DNA of 64,000 nt from assembly GCF_040358255.1 (NCBI RefSeq), contig NZ_CP132938.1:3782001-3846000 (forward strand), given 5' to 3'. Each line of letters opens with the position of its first letter. Position 1 is the first letter of the stretch. Source of the stretch: Tunturibacter gelidoferens (lineage in GTDB: Bacteria > Acidobacteriota > Terriglobia > Terriglobales > Acidobacteriaceae). Positions 32,407 through 42,355 of the stretch are shown here, piece after piece. The position numbers and the translations under genes were made by a program. Below the pieces are notes generated by a model, which was not told the origin of the DNA, did no database searches, and saw only the letters and a list, made by a program, of their open reading frames with translations.

Positions 32407-33156
32407 TCAATGGCTGGCGTTGGCGACTGCAGCTTCGTCGAAGTCGAAGTTGGAATAAACGTTTTGCGTGTCGTCCAGATCTTCGATGGTCTCGAGGAGG
32501 CGGATCATGGCGTTGGCTTGAGTGCCTTCGAGTTTGGTGTAGGTCGAGGCGATCTTTGTAACCTCAGCGTGTTCGGGGGTTATCTTTGCGGCCTTCAGGG
32601 CTTCGGTGACGGCTTCAAAGTCTTTGGGATCGGTGAGGACCTCCCAGTTTTCGCCTTCGTCGGAGAGATCTTCGGCACCTGCATCGAGGACGATCTCGGT
32701 GAGCTTGTCTTCAGATGCAGCTGATTTTGCGATGGTGATGACGCCCTTCTTGGTGAACATCCAGGAGACGGAGTTGGACTCTCCGAGGTTTCCACCGTTC
32801 TTCGAAAATGCGTGGCGGATCTCGCTTACGGCGCGGTTTTTGTTGTCGGTGAGGACGTCAACAATGAGAGCGACGCCGCCGGGGCCGTAGCCCTCGTAGG
32901 TGATCTCTTCGTAGCTGACGCCTTCGAGTTCGCCGGTGCCGCGTTGGATGGCGCGCTTGATGTTGTCGGCGGGCATGTTCTCGGCCTTGGCGGCTGCGAT
33001 GGCGCCGCGGAGGCGGGGGTTGCCGTCGGGATCGCCTCCGCCGGTCTTGGCGGCGATGGTGATTTCCTTGATGAGGCGGGTGAAGATCTTGCCGCGTTTG
33101 GCGTCTGTGGCGCCCTTTTTGTGCTTAATTGTCGCCCATTTTGAGTGGCCGGACAT
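32407..33156 (-). CDS. YebC/PmpR family DNA-binding regulator
   Basis: The 249-residue protein starts with the invariant [32 protein letters not shown]. It contains [51 protein letters not shown] and the closing [20 protein letters not shown]. Members bind DNA as regulators; recent work also links them to ribosome rescue at difficult motifs. In many genomes yebC lies near ruvC, which is not the case here. Confidence 0.95.
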   Translation of the reverse strand: MSGHSKWATIKHKKGATDAKRGKIFTRLIKEITIAAKTGGGDPDGNPRLRGAIAAAKAENMPADNIKRAIQRGTGELEGVSYEEITYEGYGPGGVALIVDVLTDNKNRAVSEIRHAFSKNGGNLGESNSVSWMFTKKGVITIAKSAASEDKLTEIVLDAGAEDLSDEGENWEVLTDPKDFEAVTEALKAAKITPEHAEVTKIASTYTKLEGTQANAMIRLLETIEDLDDTQNVYSNFDFDEAAVANASH

Positions 33157-33450
33157 GGACTACCTCGGTGTTGATTTTGCGTGTGCCTACGATCGGTTGC
33201 GGGCTTGCGCGACCTTGTGATTTTAGCATGTTGAGGAGGGGATCATGCATCCTGTTAGGAAAGGGTGTTCCCGCTGTCGCGCGAATGCCCACATCTCAAA
33301 ATCGAGATATGGGGCACCCGCCGTCTTTGAGGTTTTGGCAAGTTGATGAGAGCAAGCGCGTGCCGCGGGCTGTGTAACTGTTTCGTCGGCGGACGAGTCC
33401 TATTAGAAGATCGAGCGATCGGGCAGACTCCGGTTCGAGGTTGGGATGAG

Positions 33451-34434
33451 GTGTTTGTGGGGCTGAGAACCGTAGCGATGTGCGCTTGCCTGGCGTTGCT
33501 CTGGCCGGCTTGCGTGGGATGCGCGCAGAGTGAGAACACTGCGGGTGGCCACCGGGGATGGCGGGGGGAGCGGATCGTCGCATCGCAGAGCTTTGGCGAG
33601 GGAGGGGCGACGATTCAGGTGGACTTCGCGGCGGGCGATCTTGATCTTTCGCAAGCAGAGGTTGTCTCGTGGGTTCACGAGTCGGCGCATTCGGTGGCGG
33701 TGTACTACGGCAGGTTTCCGGTGGTGCGGGCGCGGGTGGTGATTGAGCCGATCGCCGGCGACTCCGATTCGATCCACGGTACGACGTGGGGTGACATGGG
33801 TGGCTTCCCTGCCGTGACGCGAGTTCGGCTGGGACAACATGTGACCAGAGACGAGCTGAGGGATGACTGGGTGATGACGCATGAGTTTGTGCATACGGCG
33901 TTGCCGGATCTTCCGGATGATCAGCATTGGATGGAAGAGGGGCTGGCGACGTACATCGAACCGATTGCGCGCGCGGGGACGGGCAGGCTGACCGAGGCCA
34001 GGGTGTGGGCGGAGTTTTTGCACGAGATGCACAATGGCGAACCGGAGCAGAGTGATCGCGGCCTGAATGAGACACAGACCTGGGGGCGGACGTACTGGGG
34101 TGGAGCGATGTTTTGTTTGATGGCGGATGTTTCGATCCGACGTCAGACGAACGACAGGAAGGGGCTTAGAGATGCTCTGCGCGCAGTTGTGGACAGCGGG
34201 GGTGGAATTGATAAGGACTGGCCGCTGTCGCGAGTATTGCAGATCGGGGATCGCGCAACCGGGACGACAGTATTGACCGATATGTACGCGAAGTGGAGCG
34301 AGAAGCCGGTGGATGTGGATCTGCCGGAGTTATGGAAGGAGTTGGGTGTGAGTGCGGGTCCGAATCATGGAGTTGTGTTGGATGCGAAGGCTCCTCTGGC
34401 CGCAGTGCGAGAGTCAATTAGTGCGTCGAGGTGA
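33451..34434 (+). CDS. Secreted zinc metallopeptidase-like protein (HEFVH)
   Basis: About 327 residues. The zinc motif HExxH appears as HEFVHTALPDLPDDQHWMEEGLATYIEP, with the gluzincin-type third ligand Glu about 20 residues later. An N-terminal hydrophobic stretch (VAMCACLALLWPACVGCAQ) looks like a signal peptide, possibly with a lipobox-like Cys. The start is uncertain: GTG 33451 is used because it gives a short n-region; ATG 33478 and a TTG at 33343 are alternatives. Substrate unknown. The gene is alone between yebC and an alpha/beta hydrolase. Confidence 0.7.
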   Translation: MFVGLRTVAMCACLALLWPACVGCAQSENTAGGHRGWRGERIVASQSFGEGGATIQVDFAAGDLDLSQAEVVSWVHESAHSVAVYYGRFPVVRARVVIEPIAGDSDSIHGTTWGDMGGFPAVTRVRLGQHVTRDELRDDWVMTHEFVHTALPDLPDDQHWMEEGLATYIEPIARAGTGRLTEARVWAEFLHEMHNGEPEQSDRGLNETQTWGRTYWGGAMFCLMADVSIRRQTNDRKGLRDALRAVVDSGGGIDKDWPLSRVLQIGDRATGTTVLTDMYAKWSEKPVDVDLPELWKELGVSAGPNHGVVLDAKAPLAAVRESISASR

Positions 34435-34540
34435 CAAATTTTGGAGGGAATGGTGAGAGCAAAAGCATCCCCTACGGGATCACGAGCCAATATTTTCAAG
34501 TTTCCGATAACGACGTTTTGCAGGGACAGCAGCCCTCTTG

Positions 34541-35482
34541 TTAGTTCGGGAGACCACTGAGAAATGCAGTCATCTCCTTCATGACCTCTTTTGTGTTGGA
34601 GTGGAAGATGAAATGATCGGCCTCCGCGATACGCACTACGCGAGCTTTCGGAACTGCTGCCTGGAACGCGTCGGCTTGGGCGCTCGTTGTTTCGCCAGGC
34701 GAGCGAGGAATGGCGAAGATGGCTAGGGTCGGAACAGGGATCCCAGTGAACTTCTGCGCTCCATTGACCAGCGCTAAAAGAATGGACGGAGGAGGAGGCG
34801 CATCTTTCGGGCGAGGCGGAAGAACAGGCTGAGAAGCAAGCTTCTGATCCACCGCTTTCAAATCTTTATCAAACCTTGCTACGGATGCTTCTAGGCCAGC
34901 AAAGTCGGAACGGGTCTGGAGCGTAGCAGAAAACAGCAGGTTCAAGTGCTGCTGAAGGTCTTTCGCATCAATGATCGGATCGCCAAGGGTTGGCGAGTAC
35001 AGCGCGTATGGGTATCCCGCCTCTAAATAGATAAGGCCACTGATTTCTTCGGGATGACTGGTCGCGATCGAACTAAGTTCTTCGCCGGCCAGAGAGTGAC
35101 CGACCAGAACGGGTCTGTTGATTTTCAGTGCTGTGATCACCGCGAGGACATCTTTTCCAAGACGGTCTGCCGAGTAATTTTCTTCGTCTGGTGTAGGAGC
35201 GCTTGACTTTCCGAAACCGCGCCGCGAGATAGCGAGCACTCGATGGTTAGGTAGAAACATTGGTGCGAAGTCGTCGAACTCGTGACCATCCAGGCCCATT
35301 CCCGACAGGAAGATTAGGGTACGTCCCGAACCGCCAAAATCCAGCACTTCGAGTTTCACGTTGCCATCTACTGCGATCTGCATTGTCTTATGCGGCGTGA
35401 GGTCCGGCGGTACAGGACTCTGAGCGGCCACAGCGGAACAGAGAGAGATGAGGGTAGCCAAGCAAAGTTGAGTCCGTAACAA
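34541..35482 (-). CDS. Secreted alpha/beta hydrolase
   Basis: The 313 residues begin with a signal peptide (RTQLCLATLISLCSAVAAQ). The oxyanion/strand motifs are LIFLSGMGLDGHEF, the nucleophile elbow GHSLAGEELS, and the His near ADHFIFHSN. It resembles proline iminopeptidase / epoxide-hydrolase-like family members, but the substrate cannot be told. R3 and R1 repeats sit upstream of its start in the gap to lysA. Confidence 0.87.
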   Translation of the reverse strand: MLRTQLCLATLISLCSAVAAQSPVPPDLTPHKTMQIAVDGNVKLEVLDFGGSGRTLIFLSGMGLDGHEFDDFAPMFLPNHRVLAISRRGFGKSSAPTPDEENYSADRLGKDVLAVITALKINRPVLVGHSLAGEELSSIATSHPEEISGLIYLEAGYPYALYSPTLGDPIIDAKDLQQHLNLLFSATLQTRSDFAGLEASVARFDKDLKAVDQKLASQPVLPPRPKDAPPPPSILLALVNGAQKFTGIPVPTLAIFAIPRSPGETTSAQADAFQAAVPKARVVRIAEADHFIFHSNTKEVMKEMTAFLSGLPN

Positions 35483-35861
35483 TTGTGGTTCTCCGGTAGG
35501 AATAAGCTAAAGACGTTTTGTTCCTCTAAATGTCACGGACGGTCGTTCCCGTGAAGTCAGATTTTCGGCAAGTTCAAACTCTGGACGTTGATGAACCGGA
35601 TGCAGAAGAGCTTGGCGTACGATTTTTGACGCTTGGTTTGATCACCAACAAAAACAACGACAAGACTGCTGTAATGTTCCGGAAGAGGGGGCGAAATGCG
35701 GGGGTCTCTCCACTGCGCTACTCATGATGAGGCTGTGAGTAGCTTCGGTCGAGATGAGTTTTAGAGAGGGGATGGAAAAGCAAATGCAGATCCCTACGGG
35801 ATGACAAGCAAAGGGACAAGCAACGACAAGAACAAGGCAACAGCGATCTGTTTGGGGTGGG
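35483..35861. other. Intergenic region with R3 (35691-35757) and R1 (35785-35808) repeats
   Basis: R3 reads GCGAAATGCGGGGGTCTCTC then a GCTACTCA/TGAGTAGC stem and CGGTCGAGATGA. R1 reads TGCAGATCCCTACGGGATGA. A 65-codon frame at 35530-35727 exists, but its end is coded by the R3 repeat and it is not accepted as a gene. Confidence 0.7.
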
Positions 35862-37163
35862 TTAGAGGAGTTCGGGGGCTAGGAGGTCGCGCATGGTCTC
35901 GCGGCGGCGGATGAGACGGGTCGCGGCGCCGTCGATGAGGACCTCGGCGGGGCGGGGACGGGAGTTGTAGTTGGAGGTTTGGGACATGCCGTAGGCTCCG
36001 GCGTCGAGGAGAAGGATGAGGTCGTTCGGTTTGACTGGAGGCAGGATGCGATCGCGGGCGAAGAAGTCGCCTGACTCGCAGACTGGGCCTACGACGTCGG
36101 CGGTGAGGGTTGACTTCCCTGCTGGTTGTTTGACGGGGATGATTTCGTGATGGGCGTGGTAGAGCGCGGGACGGATGAGGTCGTTCATGCCGGCGTCGGT
36201 GATGACGAAGGTTTTGGTGCCGTTCTTTTTGATATAGAGGACGCGGGTTAGGAGCGCGCCTGCCTGCGCGATGATGAAGCGGCCGGGCTCGAGGAGGAGA
36301 TGGGCGGACTCTGTGCCTAGCCCCTTGGTGAGAGCGGCGGCGTACTTCGCTACTTGTTTTGCTGGGTCAGATGCTGTGGCACCGTAGTCTATGCCGAGGC
36401 CTCCGCCTGCGTCGACGTAGCGAATGTTGTGGCCGTCGCGGCGGAGGTCGGCGATGAGGCTGGTGACACGGGTGAGGGCTGCGGCGAAGGGATCGACTTT
36501 GCGGATCTGCGAGCCGATGTGAACGGAGACACCGGCGGGGTCGAGCCACTTTGATCTTTTTGCGCTGCGATAGATGGAGCGGGCGGCTTTGATGTCGATG
36601 CCGAACTTGTGCTCGCTGAGGCCGGTGGAGATGTAGGGGTGGGTCTCGGCGAAGACGTCGGGGTTGACGCGGAGGGCGAAGCGGGCGATTTTGTTGCAGG
36701 CTTCGGCGCGCACAGCGAGGAGATGGAGTTCGGCTTCGGACTCTACGTTGAAGAGGAGGATGTCGGCTTTGAGTGCGGCGTCGATCTCCCATATCTGTTT
36801 GCCTACACCGGAGAAGACTACTTTTTTCAACGCGGACTTGTGAGCTTTGCGGACTCGTTCGAGCTCGCCGCCGGAGACGATGTCGAAGCCTGCTCCTTGC
36901 TGGGCGAGGAGACGGAGGATTGCGAGGGAGGAGTTGGCTTTGACGGCGTAGCAGATGGTGTGGGGGCGAGCGGCGAAGGCGTCTTTGAAGAGTTTGAGGC
37001 GGTGAGAGATTTGTTGCGCCGAGTAGACGTAGAGCGGTGTGCCGTGTTCGGCGGCGAGGGCTGTGAGGCCCGCTCCGTCGCACTGGAGGAGGCGATTGCG
37101 GTAGGCAAAGGGGCGTGGACTGACCTCGGATTGAGGTGGGGTTACGGCGATCTTTTTTGACAA
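35862..37163 (-). CDS. lysA: Diaminopimelate decarboxylase
   Basis: LysA makes lysine from meso-diaminopimelate with PLP. The 433 residues show the PLP lysine in ICYAVKANSSLAIL, then GFDIVSGGELERV, VSVHIGSQI, the glycine-rich DAGGGLGIDYG and LEPGRFIIAQAG. The second-subunit motif CESGDFFARDR follows, with the final GAYGMSQTSNYNSRPRPAEVL. Only 3 bp separate it from a PspC-like gene upstream, so the two may be co-transcribed. Confidence 0.96.
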   Translation of the reverse strand: MSKKIAVTPPQSEVSPRPFAYRNRLLQCDGAGLTALAAEHGTPLYVYSAQQISHRLKLFKDAFAARPHTICYAVKANSSLAILRLLAQQGAGFDIVSGGELERVRKAHKSALKKVVFSGVGKQIWEIDAALKADILLFNVESEAELHLLAVRAEACNKIARFALRVNPDVFAETHPYISTGLSEHKFGIDIKAARSIYRSAKRSKWLDPAGVSVHIGSQIRKVDPFAAALTRVTSLIADLRRDGHNIRYVDAGGGLGIDYGATASDPAKQVAKYAAALTKGLGTESAHLLLEPGRFIIAQAGALLTRVLYIKKNGTKTFVITDAGMNDLIRPALYHAHHEIIPVKQPAGKSTLTADVVGPVCESGDFFARDRILPPVKPNDLILLLDAGAYGMSQTSNYNSRPRPAEVLIDGAATRLIRRRETMRDLLAPELL

Positions 37164-37166
37164 AGC

Positions 37167-37484
37167 TTAGGTGCTCTTTGCGGGAAGCGCGTACGGGGCT
37201 TCGGGGATGATGACCCAGGCTGCGATGTAGGCGATGGCGCCGACGCCGGTGAGGACGATCATGAGCGCGGTGAGGACGCGGACGAGGTTGAGGTCCCAGC
37301 CGTAGTGGAGGGCGAAGCCGGCGCAGACGCCAGCGATCATGCGGTTGTGGCGCGGGCGCGTGAGTTGCGTGCCGGACGGGTAGTGACCCGTCGGGGGAGG
37401 AGCGATAGAGGCGGCTGGAGCTCCGCAGGCTGGACAGAAGCGGGAGGAAGGATCGACTTGATTGCCACAATGACTGCAGAACAT
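37167..37484 (-). CDS. Zinc-ribbon plus PspC-like membrane protein
   Basis: The 105 residues start with a zinc ribbon (MFCSHCGNQVDPSSRFCPACGAP, CxxC...CxxC). A short linker is followed by the PspC domain RHNRMIAGVCAGFALHYGWDLNLVRVLTALMIVLTGVGAIAYIAAWVIIPE, with one or two membrane segments. PspC-type proteins respond to envelope stress. The fusion to a zinc ribbon is a recurring arrangement in Acidobacteriota as far as I know. It is translationally close to lysA. Confidence 0.87.
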   Translation of the reverse strand: MFCSHCGNQVDPSSRFCPACGAPAASIAPPPTGHYPSGTQLTRPRHNRMIAGVCAGFALHYGWDLNLVRVLTALMIVLTGVGAIAYIAAWVIIPEAPYALPAKST

Positions 37485-37597
37485 AAGTGTCTCCGAGAGC
37501 TTCTATTTTGCCATACGCTCTCGAGATTGAGTACGCAGAGATAGAGCTGCGGGTTCAGTGTTGTCCGGCGGCGGCTTGGTTTGCGGGTGGCGATGGG

Positions 37598-38629
37598 CTA
37601 ACGGTTGAGTCGCTGGGAGAAGAAGTCGGCCATGTAGCCGTAAGCTTCTTTGGTCTCGGGAAGGCTGATGTCGTTCCAGAAGGCGTGGGGGAGGGCCTCG
37701 AAGACGATGAGGCGGGCGTCGTCTCCACTGCGAAGGAAGGCGCGGTGGAGGATGCCGGTGCCACTAAGTAGGATGTCGCGGCCGCTGGTGATGAAGAGTG
37801 TTGGAGGCATGCCGTGGAGGTCGGCGTAGAGGGGCGAGAGGACGGGGTCTTTGGGATCGGTGGTGCCAGTGTACTCGGTGCTGCGTGGCTGGGTGCCGGC
37901 AACGGGGAGACTGCCGGTTAGACCGCGGAGGGCGTACATGGACCAGGAGTCGCCGTTCTGGCTGAAGTCGCCCATGCCAGAGAAGATGCCGAGCGCGGCG
38001 GGGAGAGGCAGGTTGAGCTGCTTAAGGCGAACGGCTACTTCGGCGGTGAGGATGGCTCCGGCAGAGGTTCCGTAGAGGGCGATGTGGGCAGGTTTGTATG
38101 TCTTGAGGAGCTCGCGGTAGACGGCGATGGTGTCATCGACGGCGGCGGGAAAGGGGTGCTCGGGCGCGAGGCGGTATAGGACAGAGACGACGCGGGTGTG
38201 GGTGAGGTTGGCGATGGGGATGGACTCGGTGAAGGAGCCGGAGTCGGAGTTGAAGCCGCCGCCGTGGACGTTGATGAGGACGTGGTCGGGGTGTTTGTCT
38301 TCGAGGGGAAGGATGTTGCGGACGGGGACGTTGGCGATGGTGAGGGATTCGATGTTGACGGGGTAGGCTTTGCGGGAGGCTTCGCCGGCGCGTGTCTGCC
38401 AGGCGTCGGTGGTGGTGCGGCGCTCGGCCAGGGTCTGGTGTTCGGCGTCGGCGGGGCGGCGGAGGGAAGTTTGGGCCTCGGAGCTGATGGTGGTGGGGAC
38501 CGGGATGACGCGGGTGATGTGGGCGGTGCCGTTGGCGTCGAGGACGCTGGAGTTGGTTTGGGGGGGCTGCTGGGCGGATAGAGTGCTGGCGAGCGCGAGG
38601 AGGACTGCGAGAAGGAATTGAGAGCGCAT
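37598..38629 (-). CDS. Secreted acetyl-esterase-like alpha/beta hydrolase (HSL family)
   Basis: The 343 residues have a signal peptide (RSQFLLAVLLALASTLSAQ). Hormone-sensitive-lipase signatures follow: oxyanion motif VHGGGFNSDSGSF and nucleophile elbow YGTSAGAILTAEV. The catalytic Asp lies in TSGRDILLSG and the His in ALPHAFWND. Probable role: extracytoplasmic hydrolysis of acylated sugars or small esters. It is monocistronic. Its start region is very G/C-skewed, giving spurious frames on the other strand. Confidence 0.88.
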   Translation of the reverse strand: MRSQFLLAVLLALASTLSAQQPPQTNSSVLDANGTAHITRVIPVPTTISSEAQTSLRRPADAEHQTLAERRTTTDAWQTRAGEASRKAYPVNIESLTIANVPVRNILPLEDKHPDHVLINVHGGGFNSDSGSFTESIPIANLTHTRVVSVLYRLAPEHPFPAAVDDTIAVYRELLKTYKPAHIALYGTSAGAILTAEVAVRLKQLNLPLPAALGIFSGMGDFSQNGDSWSMYALRGLTGSLPVAGTQPRSTEYTGTTDPKDPVLSPLYADLHGMPPTLFITSGRDILLSGTGILHRAFLRSGDDARLIVFEALPHAFWNDISLPETKEAYGYMADFFSQRLNR

Positions 38630-39000
38630 AAGTTTGATTCAGGCTAGCAGGATTTGAGGGGAGGAGCGTTAGGTTCGGCGTGCGACAACTTACGCCGGTT
38701 ATCCGATCGAACTTTGCTTGCGCTTGACGGTTGTTTTCGCCGCGCATGCGCTGACGGACGGCCCACTACACGTGTGTCGGTCCTAAGAGGGAATGAAGAA
38801 ATGACAACGGCAAAGGCTTGGAGAAGATGGGTTGAAAAGGGAGGACAGGTCGTGGCAGGTCAGGGTTCTTCGGGATCCTTCGCTGCGCTCAGGATGACGG
38901 CGAAGGGACCGGTTTTGGGAAGGACACCTCCTGGCGAGCGTGCTGCTACGCCATCCGTTGGTGCGTGCTACCTACCCGTTTATGTCTGGTACACACCCCA
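38630..39000. other. Intergenic region with one R2 repeat
   Basis: Holds one R2 unit at 38871-38900 (GGGATCCTTCGCTGCGCTC then AGGATGACG) and, near the end, the hairpin ACCCCAT/ATGGGGT around the stop codon of the minus-strand gene at 39001. I see no gene here. Confidence 0.6.
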
Positions 39001-40314
39001 TTATTTGCCGGTGTATGGGGTCTTGAGGTAGCGGTGGGCTGCGTCGGACTGGGATTGGTCGCCACCTCCGGCTGAGGCTAGTTCGTACTGTTTGGTGGCT
39101 TCGTCGCGTTTGTGGAGGAGATCGAACATCTCGCCGGCGTTAAGTTGGGCGCGGTGGCGGATCCAGTCGCTGCAGGTGGGTTGTGCAGCTGCCAGGATGT
39201 AGTTTTGGGCGGCCAGGGCGATCTGGATCTGGCCGCGCTGGGTGTCGGCGAGGCCGAAGTAGGTCATATGGAGGCGTGGCCCGATGAAGTAGCCGGGCTT
39301 TTTGGCATCGGTGAGGATGGAGTTGTAGAGGGCGATGGCTCCGGGGCCGTTGCCGGAGTCTTTGGTGAGGTTGGCGACCTCGAGGCGGAAGAGAAAGTCG
39401 CGGGGATACTGGTCGGCGAGGCCTTTCTGAACGACGATAGCTTCGGCGTAGCGGGCGTCGTGGCGGAGGAAGAGAGAGAGGGCGGTGCGGGACTCGATAG
39501 GCGTAACGATGCCGTGTGCGGCAGACTCGCGGAGAAGTTCGAGGCCTTTTTCTTTGTTGCCGCCAACACCGGCGATTCCTACGAGCATGCGTACGAGGCG
39601 CGGGAGGCTGGCGACGGCGAACTGCTGGATGCCCATGGCCATCTTGGCGTCGGCGTAGTTGGGGTCGATCTTGAGAGTGGCTTCGCTGTCGTTGCGTGAG
39701 GCTAGCCCCTGGCGGGCTGCGGCCACGTAGCTGTGATCGCAGAGGGTGATGAAGGCGGCGTGCATGCCTCGGGCGTAGCCTCGGGCGAAATAGGCGTTTG
39801 CGTCGTTGGGATTGGCTTTGATCTGACGGTCGGCGAGGGCGACGGCGGAGTTGGTGAGGGACTCGATGCGGTCGCGAATGGGTTGTGGGACGGGGACGTT
39901 GCGTTTGGAGGTAAGAAAGGAGTCGTGGGCGTAGTAGGTGGTATCGAGAAGGTCCTGGCGGTAGAGTTCGCGGAAGACGATGGTGAGGAGAACGTTGCCT
40001 ATGGCGATGACACTTTGCGGGTTGGTTCGTTGGACGGCCTCGAAGCGGGTGAGAGCGCCCTCATAGTCGAGGTCGTAGAAGTGTTCGAAGGCGTCGCGGA
40101 CCTCGGGGGTGAGGTTGACGGGGTCAGTGTGTAAAGCGGCGTTATAGGACTGCGAGTAGGCCGGAACTGCCAACGTAAGGGCAAGAACGAGGCTGAGTAT
40201 TTTTACGCTGAGTTTTATGGCTCTTCTCCGGGCCTGGGGGTTCGAAGCGCTGATGGGAGTCGATACTTCCTGTACAGAATGAGATGTAGAAAATACTTCT
40301 CTGGTAGCGTACAC
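39001..40314 (-). CDS. Secreted TPR-like protein
   Basis: The 437-residue protein has an internal signal segment (VKILSLVLALTLAVPAYSQ), so the true start may lie a few codons into the frame; GTG 40314 is the outer limit. Helical repeats of TPR type include AFEHFYDLDYEGALTRFEAVQRTNPQSVIAI, then EATLKIDPNYADAKMAMGIQ and GAIALYNSILTDAKKPGYFI. No catalytic motif is seen; a periplasmic scaffolding role is likely. Confidence 0.75.
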   Translation of the reverse strand: MYATREVFSTSHSVQEVSTPISASNPQARRRAIKLSVKILSLVLALTLAVPAYSQSYNAALHTDPVNLTPEVRDAFEHFYDLDYEGALTRFEAVQRTNPQSVIAIGNVLLTIVFRELYRQDLLDTTYYAHDSFLTSKRNVPVPQPIRDRIESLTNSAVALADRQIKANPNDANAYFARGYARGMHAAFITLCDHSYVAAARQGLASRNDSEATLKIDPNYADAKMAMGIQQFAVASLPRLVRMLVGIAGVGGNKEKGLELLRESAAHGIVTPIESRTALSLFLRHDARYAEAIVVQKGLADQYPRDFLFRLEVANLTKDSGNGPGAIALYNSILTDAKKPGYFIGPRLHMTYFGLADTQRGQIQIALAAQNYILAAAQPTCSDWIRHRAQLNAGEMFDLLHKRDEATKQYELASAGGGDQSQSDAAHRYLKTPYTGK

Positions 40315-40406
40315 GGAATTGGACGCACGTCACTGCAGACTGTACCCTTTGGGCACGGAACTGACCGGATGCTGCGGTATCTTTCTTTAAAAGTGAAACG
40401 GACTTT

Positions 40407-40847
40407 ATGACACGGGTTGAGTTGCTTCAGTTACTGATCGGGCAGGCGCGAACCAACGGGTTCGAGTTTCGTAGATGGTATGTGGGGAAGCTTGGGCTGC
40501 CGTGGCAGAGCGCCCGTCATGCGGTGGAGATGCTGGCGGCCGAACGTCGTTACTATGCGCTACTGTTCTCGCATGAGTTCGCGTCGACTTTTTGGAAGCC
40601 CGGGGAGTTGATGACCTTTCAGGTTCCGATGCAGTCGTTTACCCGCAAGATGAAGGATGGGTCGATCGGGACTGTGCAGCGCAAAGGATATACCCGACGG
40701 AGCGCGCGTGAAGATGCCTGGCTGTATCACCTGAAGGAGATGGCTGCGGCCGAGGAGCCGCTTCGGTATATGCGGCGGTATCTGCGTGTCGAGGACGATC
40801 TGGAGGAAGAGACGGCTGAGGCTGCGGTAGGCGGGTTCGAAGAGTAG
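40407..40847 (+). CDS. Conserved hypothetical protein, 146 residues
   Basis: This basic, Arg/Trp/Tyr-rich cytoplasmic protein reads TRVELLQLLIGQARTNGFEFRRWYVGKLGLPW, then EMLAAERRYYALLFSHEFASTFWKPGELMTFQVPMQSFTRK and ends with an acidic tail. No domain is recognised. ATG 40407 has weak ribosome-site potential, but the coding pattern is convincing. It is divergent from the TPR gene and convergent with a DinB-like gene. Confidence 0.6.
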   Translation: MTRVELLQLLIGQARTNGFEFRRWYVGKLGLPWQSARHAVEMLAAERRYYALLFSHEFASTFWKPGELMTFQVPMQSFTRKMKDGSIGTVQRKGYTRRSAREDAWLYHLKEMAAAEEPLRYMRRYLRVEDDLEEETAEAAVGGFEE

Positions 40848-40891
40848 GCCGCCGGTTCGATCGGGGTCTTCCAAAGGAGCGTTTCAGGCGC

Positions 40892-41446
40892 TCAGTTGGC
40901 CGCTCGCTCGACGGGCATCAGGCTGTGGGCTTTACGGATGGCGAGAATCTGCTTGAGGTGATGCTCGCCGTGAATGAGCTGGAATTTTCGCCACTGATTT
41001 ACGTCGAGCGGGCCGAGGATCGCGTGGCTCGCGAATTTGCATTTGGTCCCGAACAGTTCTTCCGCTTCGGCGCAGAGCAGATCGAGGTGAGCCAGGTGTT
41101 CGGCTGCGGCGGTGGTGAGCTCTTCGCCACAGAGTGGGTGCTCGGTTGGAGCCGGCGTAACCATAGGCGGGGATTTGCGTCCGTGTGGGAAGTAGCCGAG
41201 ACGGATGAGGGTGTACTGGCCCAGGTGCTGCGGGATGCTGGGTTTTGCGCGGGTGGGAGCTCGCTTGGTGAGTCGGGCATTCAGAGCCAGCTCGGTGCCG
41301 GAGTAGCTGAGCAGGAGATGCTCCATAATTTGCTGGATGGTCCACTTCTGTGGGCGCGAGGGTGGTCGGAGCTGTGTCTGGGCGGCGTCGAGTCCGTTGA
41401 GGGAGAAGGCGATCTCGCGCTGAAGGCGGTGGAGGGTGGAGTTCAT
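40892..41446 (-). CDS. DinB/DUF1569-like metal-binding four-helix protein
   Basis: The 184 residues form the DinB-like four-helix bundle. The first conserved His lies in KWTIQQIMEHLLLSYSGTEL and the second metal-binding region in GPLDVNQWRKFQLIHGEHHLKQILAIRK. Such proteins include thiol (mycothiol/bacillithiol)-dependent transferases and damage-inducible proteins; the particular function is open. It lies alone. Confidence 0.83.
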   Translation of the reverse strand: MNSTLHRLQREIAFSLNGLDAAQTQLRPPSRPQKWTIQQIMEHLLLSYSGTELALNARLTKRAPTRAKPSIPQHLGQYTLIRLGYFPHGRKSPPMVTPAPTEHPLCGEELTTAAAEHLAHLDLLCAEAEELFGTKCKFASHAILGPLDVNQWRKFQLIHGEHHLKQILAIRKAHSLMPVERAAN

Positions 41447-41533
41447 AAGGCAGGATCACGTTACACCGGTTGCAGGCGCGGCGGCTAGTGTTCTCTGCCG
41501 GGTGCGAACGGGCAAGGCTCTACGGATGGAAGA

Positions 41534-42241
41534 CTACTTTAGTTGATCCAACGCCTTGTGAGCCTCTTTAGCTTTTTCGCCATCGGGGTCCAATTTTAGG
41601 TATGTCTGGAACTCGGCGATCGCCTCGTCTTTCTTTTTCATCTTTTGTGCGATCTCAGCGAGGGCGTAGTGAGCGGCGGAATAATCGGGCTGAGTTTTGA
41701 CGGCATCCTGGGCGCGAAGATAGGCGCCCGGAAGATTATCGTCGCGCATGTAGAACTTCGCGACCTTCAGATCTTCATCCACTCGTTCGTCATCGGTCTG
41801 AACGCGCTTGACCTTGGGGAGCTTGCGATGCACGGAACTGCCTTCGGTGCCCGGCTTGGGCATGTCTGTGTCTGGAACAGCGTCGGAGTCTGCGCTGCCG
41901 GAGCTGGAACTGCTGCTGGAGTCGTCGCCTGGGAGCCTGGAAGCTGGGGTTGTGGGAAATGGATGCTCCTCTGCAGCGGAGGAGGGTGCCGTGGTGGAGC
42001 TGGGGGCGTCGGGCGGAGGAGTTGCGGGCTTTGCCGGAGTGCCGGGGAACGGAAACTGCTCAGCGGCTGAAGGCTTCTTTGTCTGTGGAGGCGGGGGGCA
42101 TGGCGCGGCCGGCTGAGATGTGTTCTGGCCGGGAGCCGGGCATGGCGCGGGTGGATTTTGCGCAGGTGCGGTCTGTGCGTGGCAGGCTGCGGAGACCAGG
42201 AACGCAGCTAGCAATGCGCGAATTTTAGAGCCGACTGCCAT
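41534..42241 (-). CDS. Secreted proline-rich TPR protein
   Basis: The 235 residues comprise a signal peptide (MAVGSKIRALLAAFLVSAACHAQ), a long Pro/Ala/Ser-rich linker of about 100 residues, and C-terminal TPR units (AYLRAQDAVKTQPDYSAAHYALAEIAQKMKKKDEAIAEFQTYLKLDPDG). A periplasmic protein-interaction role is likely. The linker resembles cell-wall-spanning or disordered tethers. The SET-domain gene follows on the opposite strand. Confidence 0.82.
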   Translation of the reverse strand: MAVGSKIRALLAAFLVSAACHAQTAPAQNPPAPCPAPGQNTSQPAAPCPPPPQTKKPSAAEQFPFPGTPAKPATPPPDAPSSTTAPSSAAEEHPFPTTPASRLPGDDSSSSSSSGSADSDAVPDTDMPKPGTEGSSVHRKLPKVKRVQTDDERVDEDLKVAKFYMRDDNLPGAYLRAQDAVKTQPDYSAAHYALAEIAQKMKKKDEAIAEFQTYLKLDPDGEKAKEAHKALDQLK

Positions 42242-42355
42242 AAGGGTTCAGAGTTCTCGTTCGATACTTTGACGGTGTTGCGAGGCGGTTTGTTATAGTC
42301 AGCTCACCTTGGCTGTTTCCCTGCCACTATTTTATTTGATGGAACTTCTTTGACT

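Noticed and set aside
35530..35727. 65-codon + strand frame with ATG
   Set aside because: The final part is encoded by repeat R3, no ribosome site and no similarity to a known fold.
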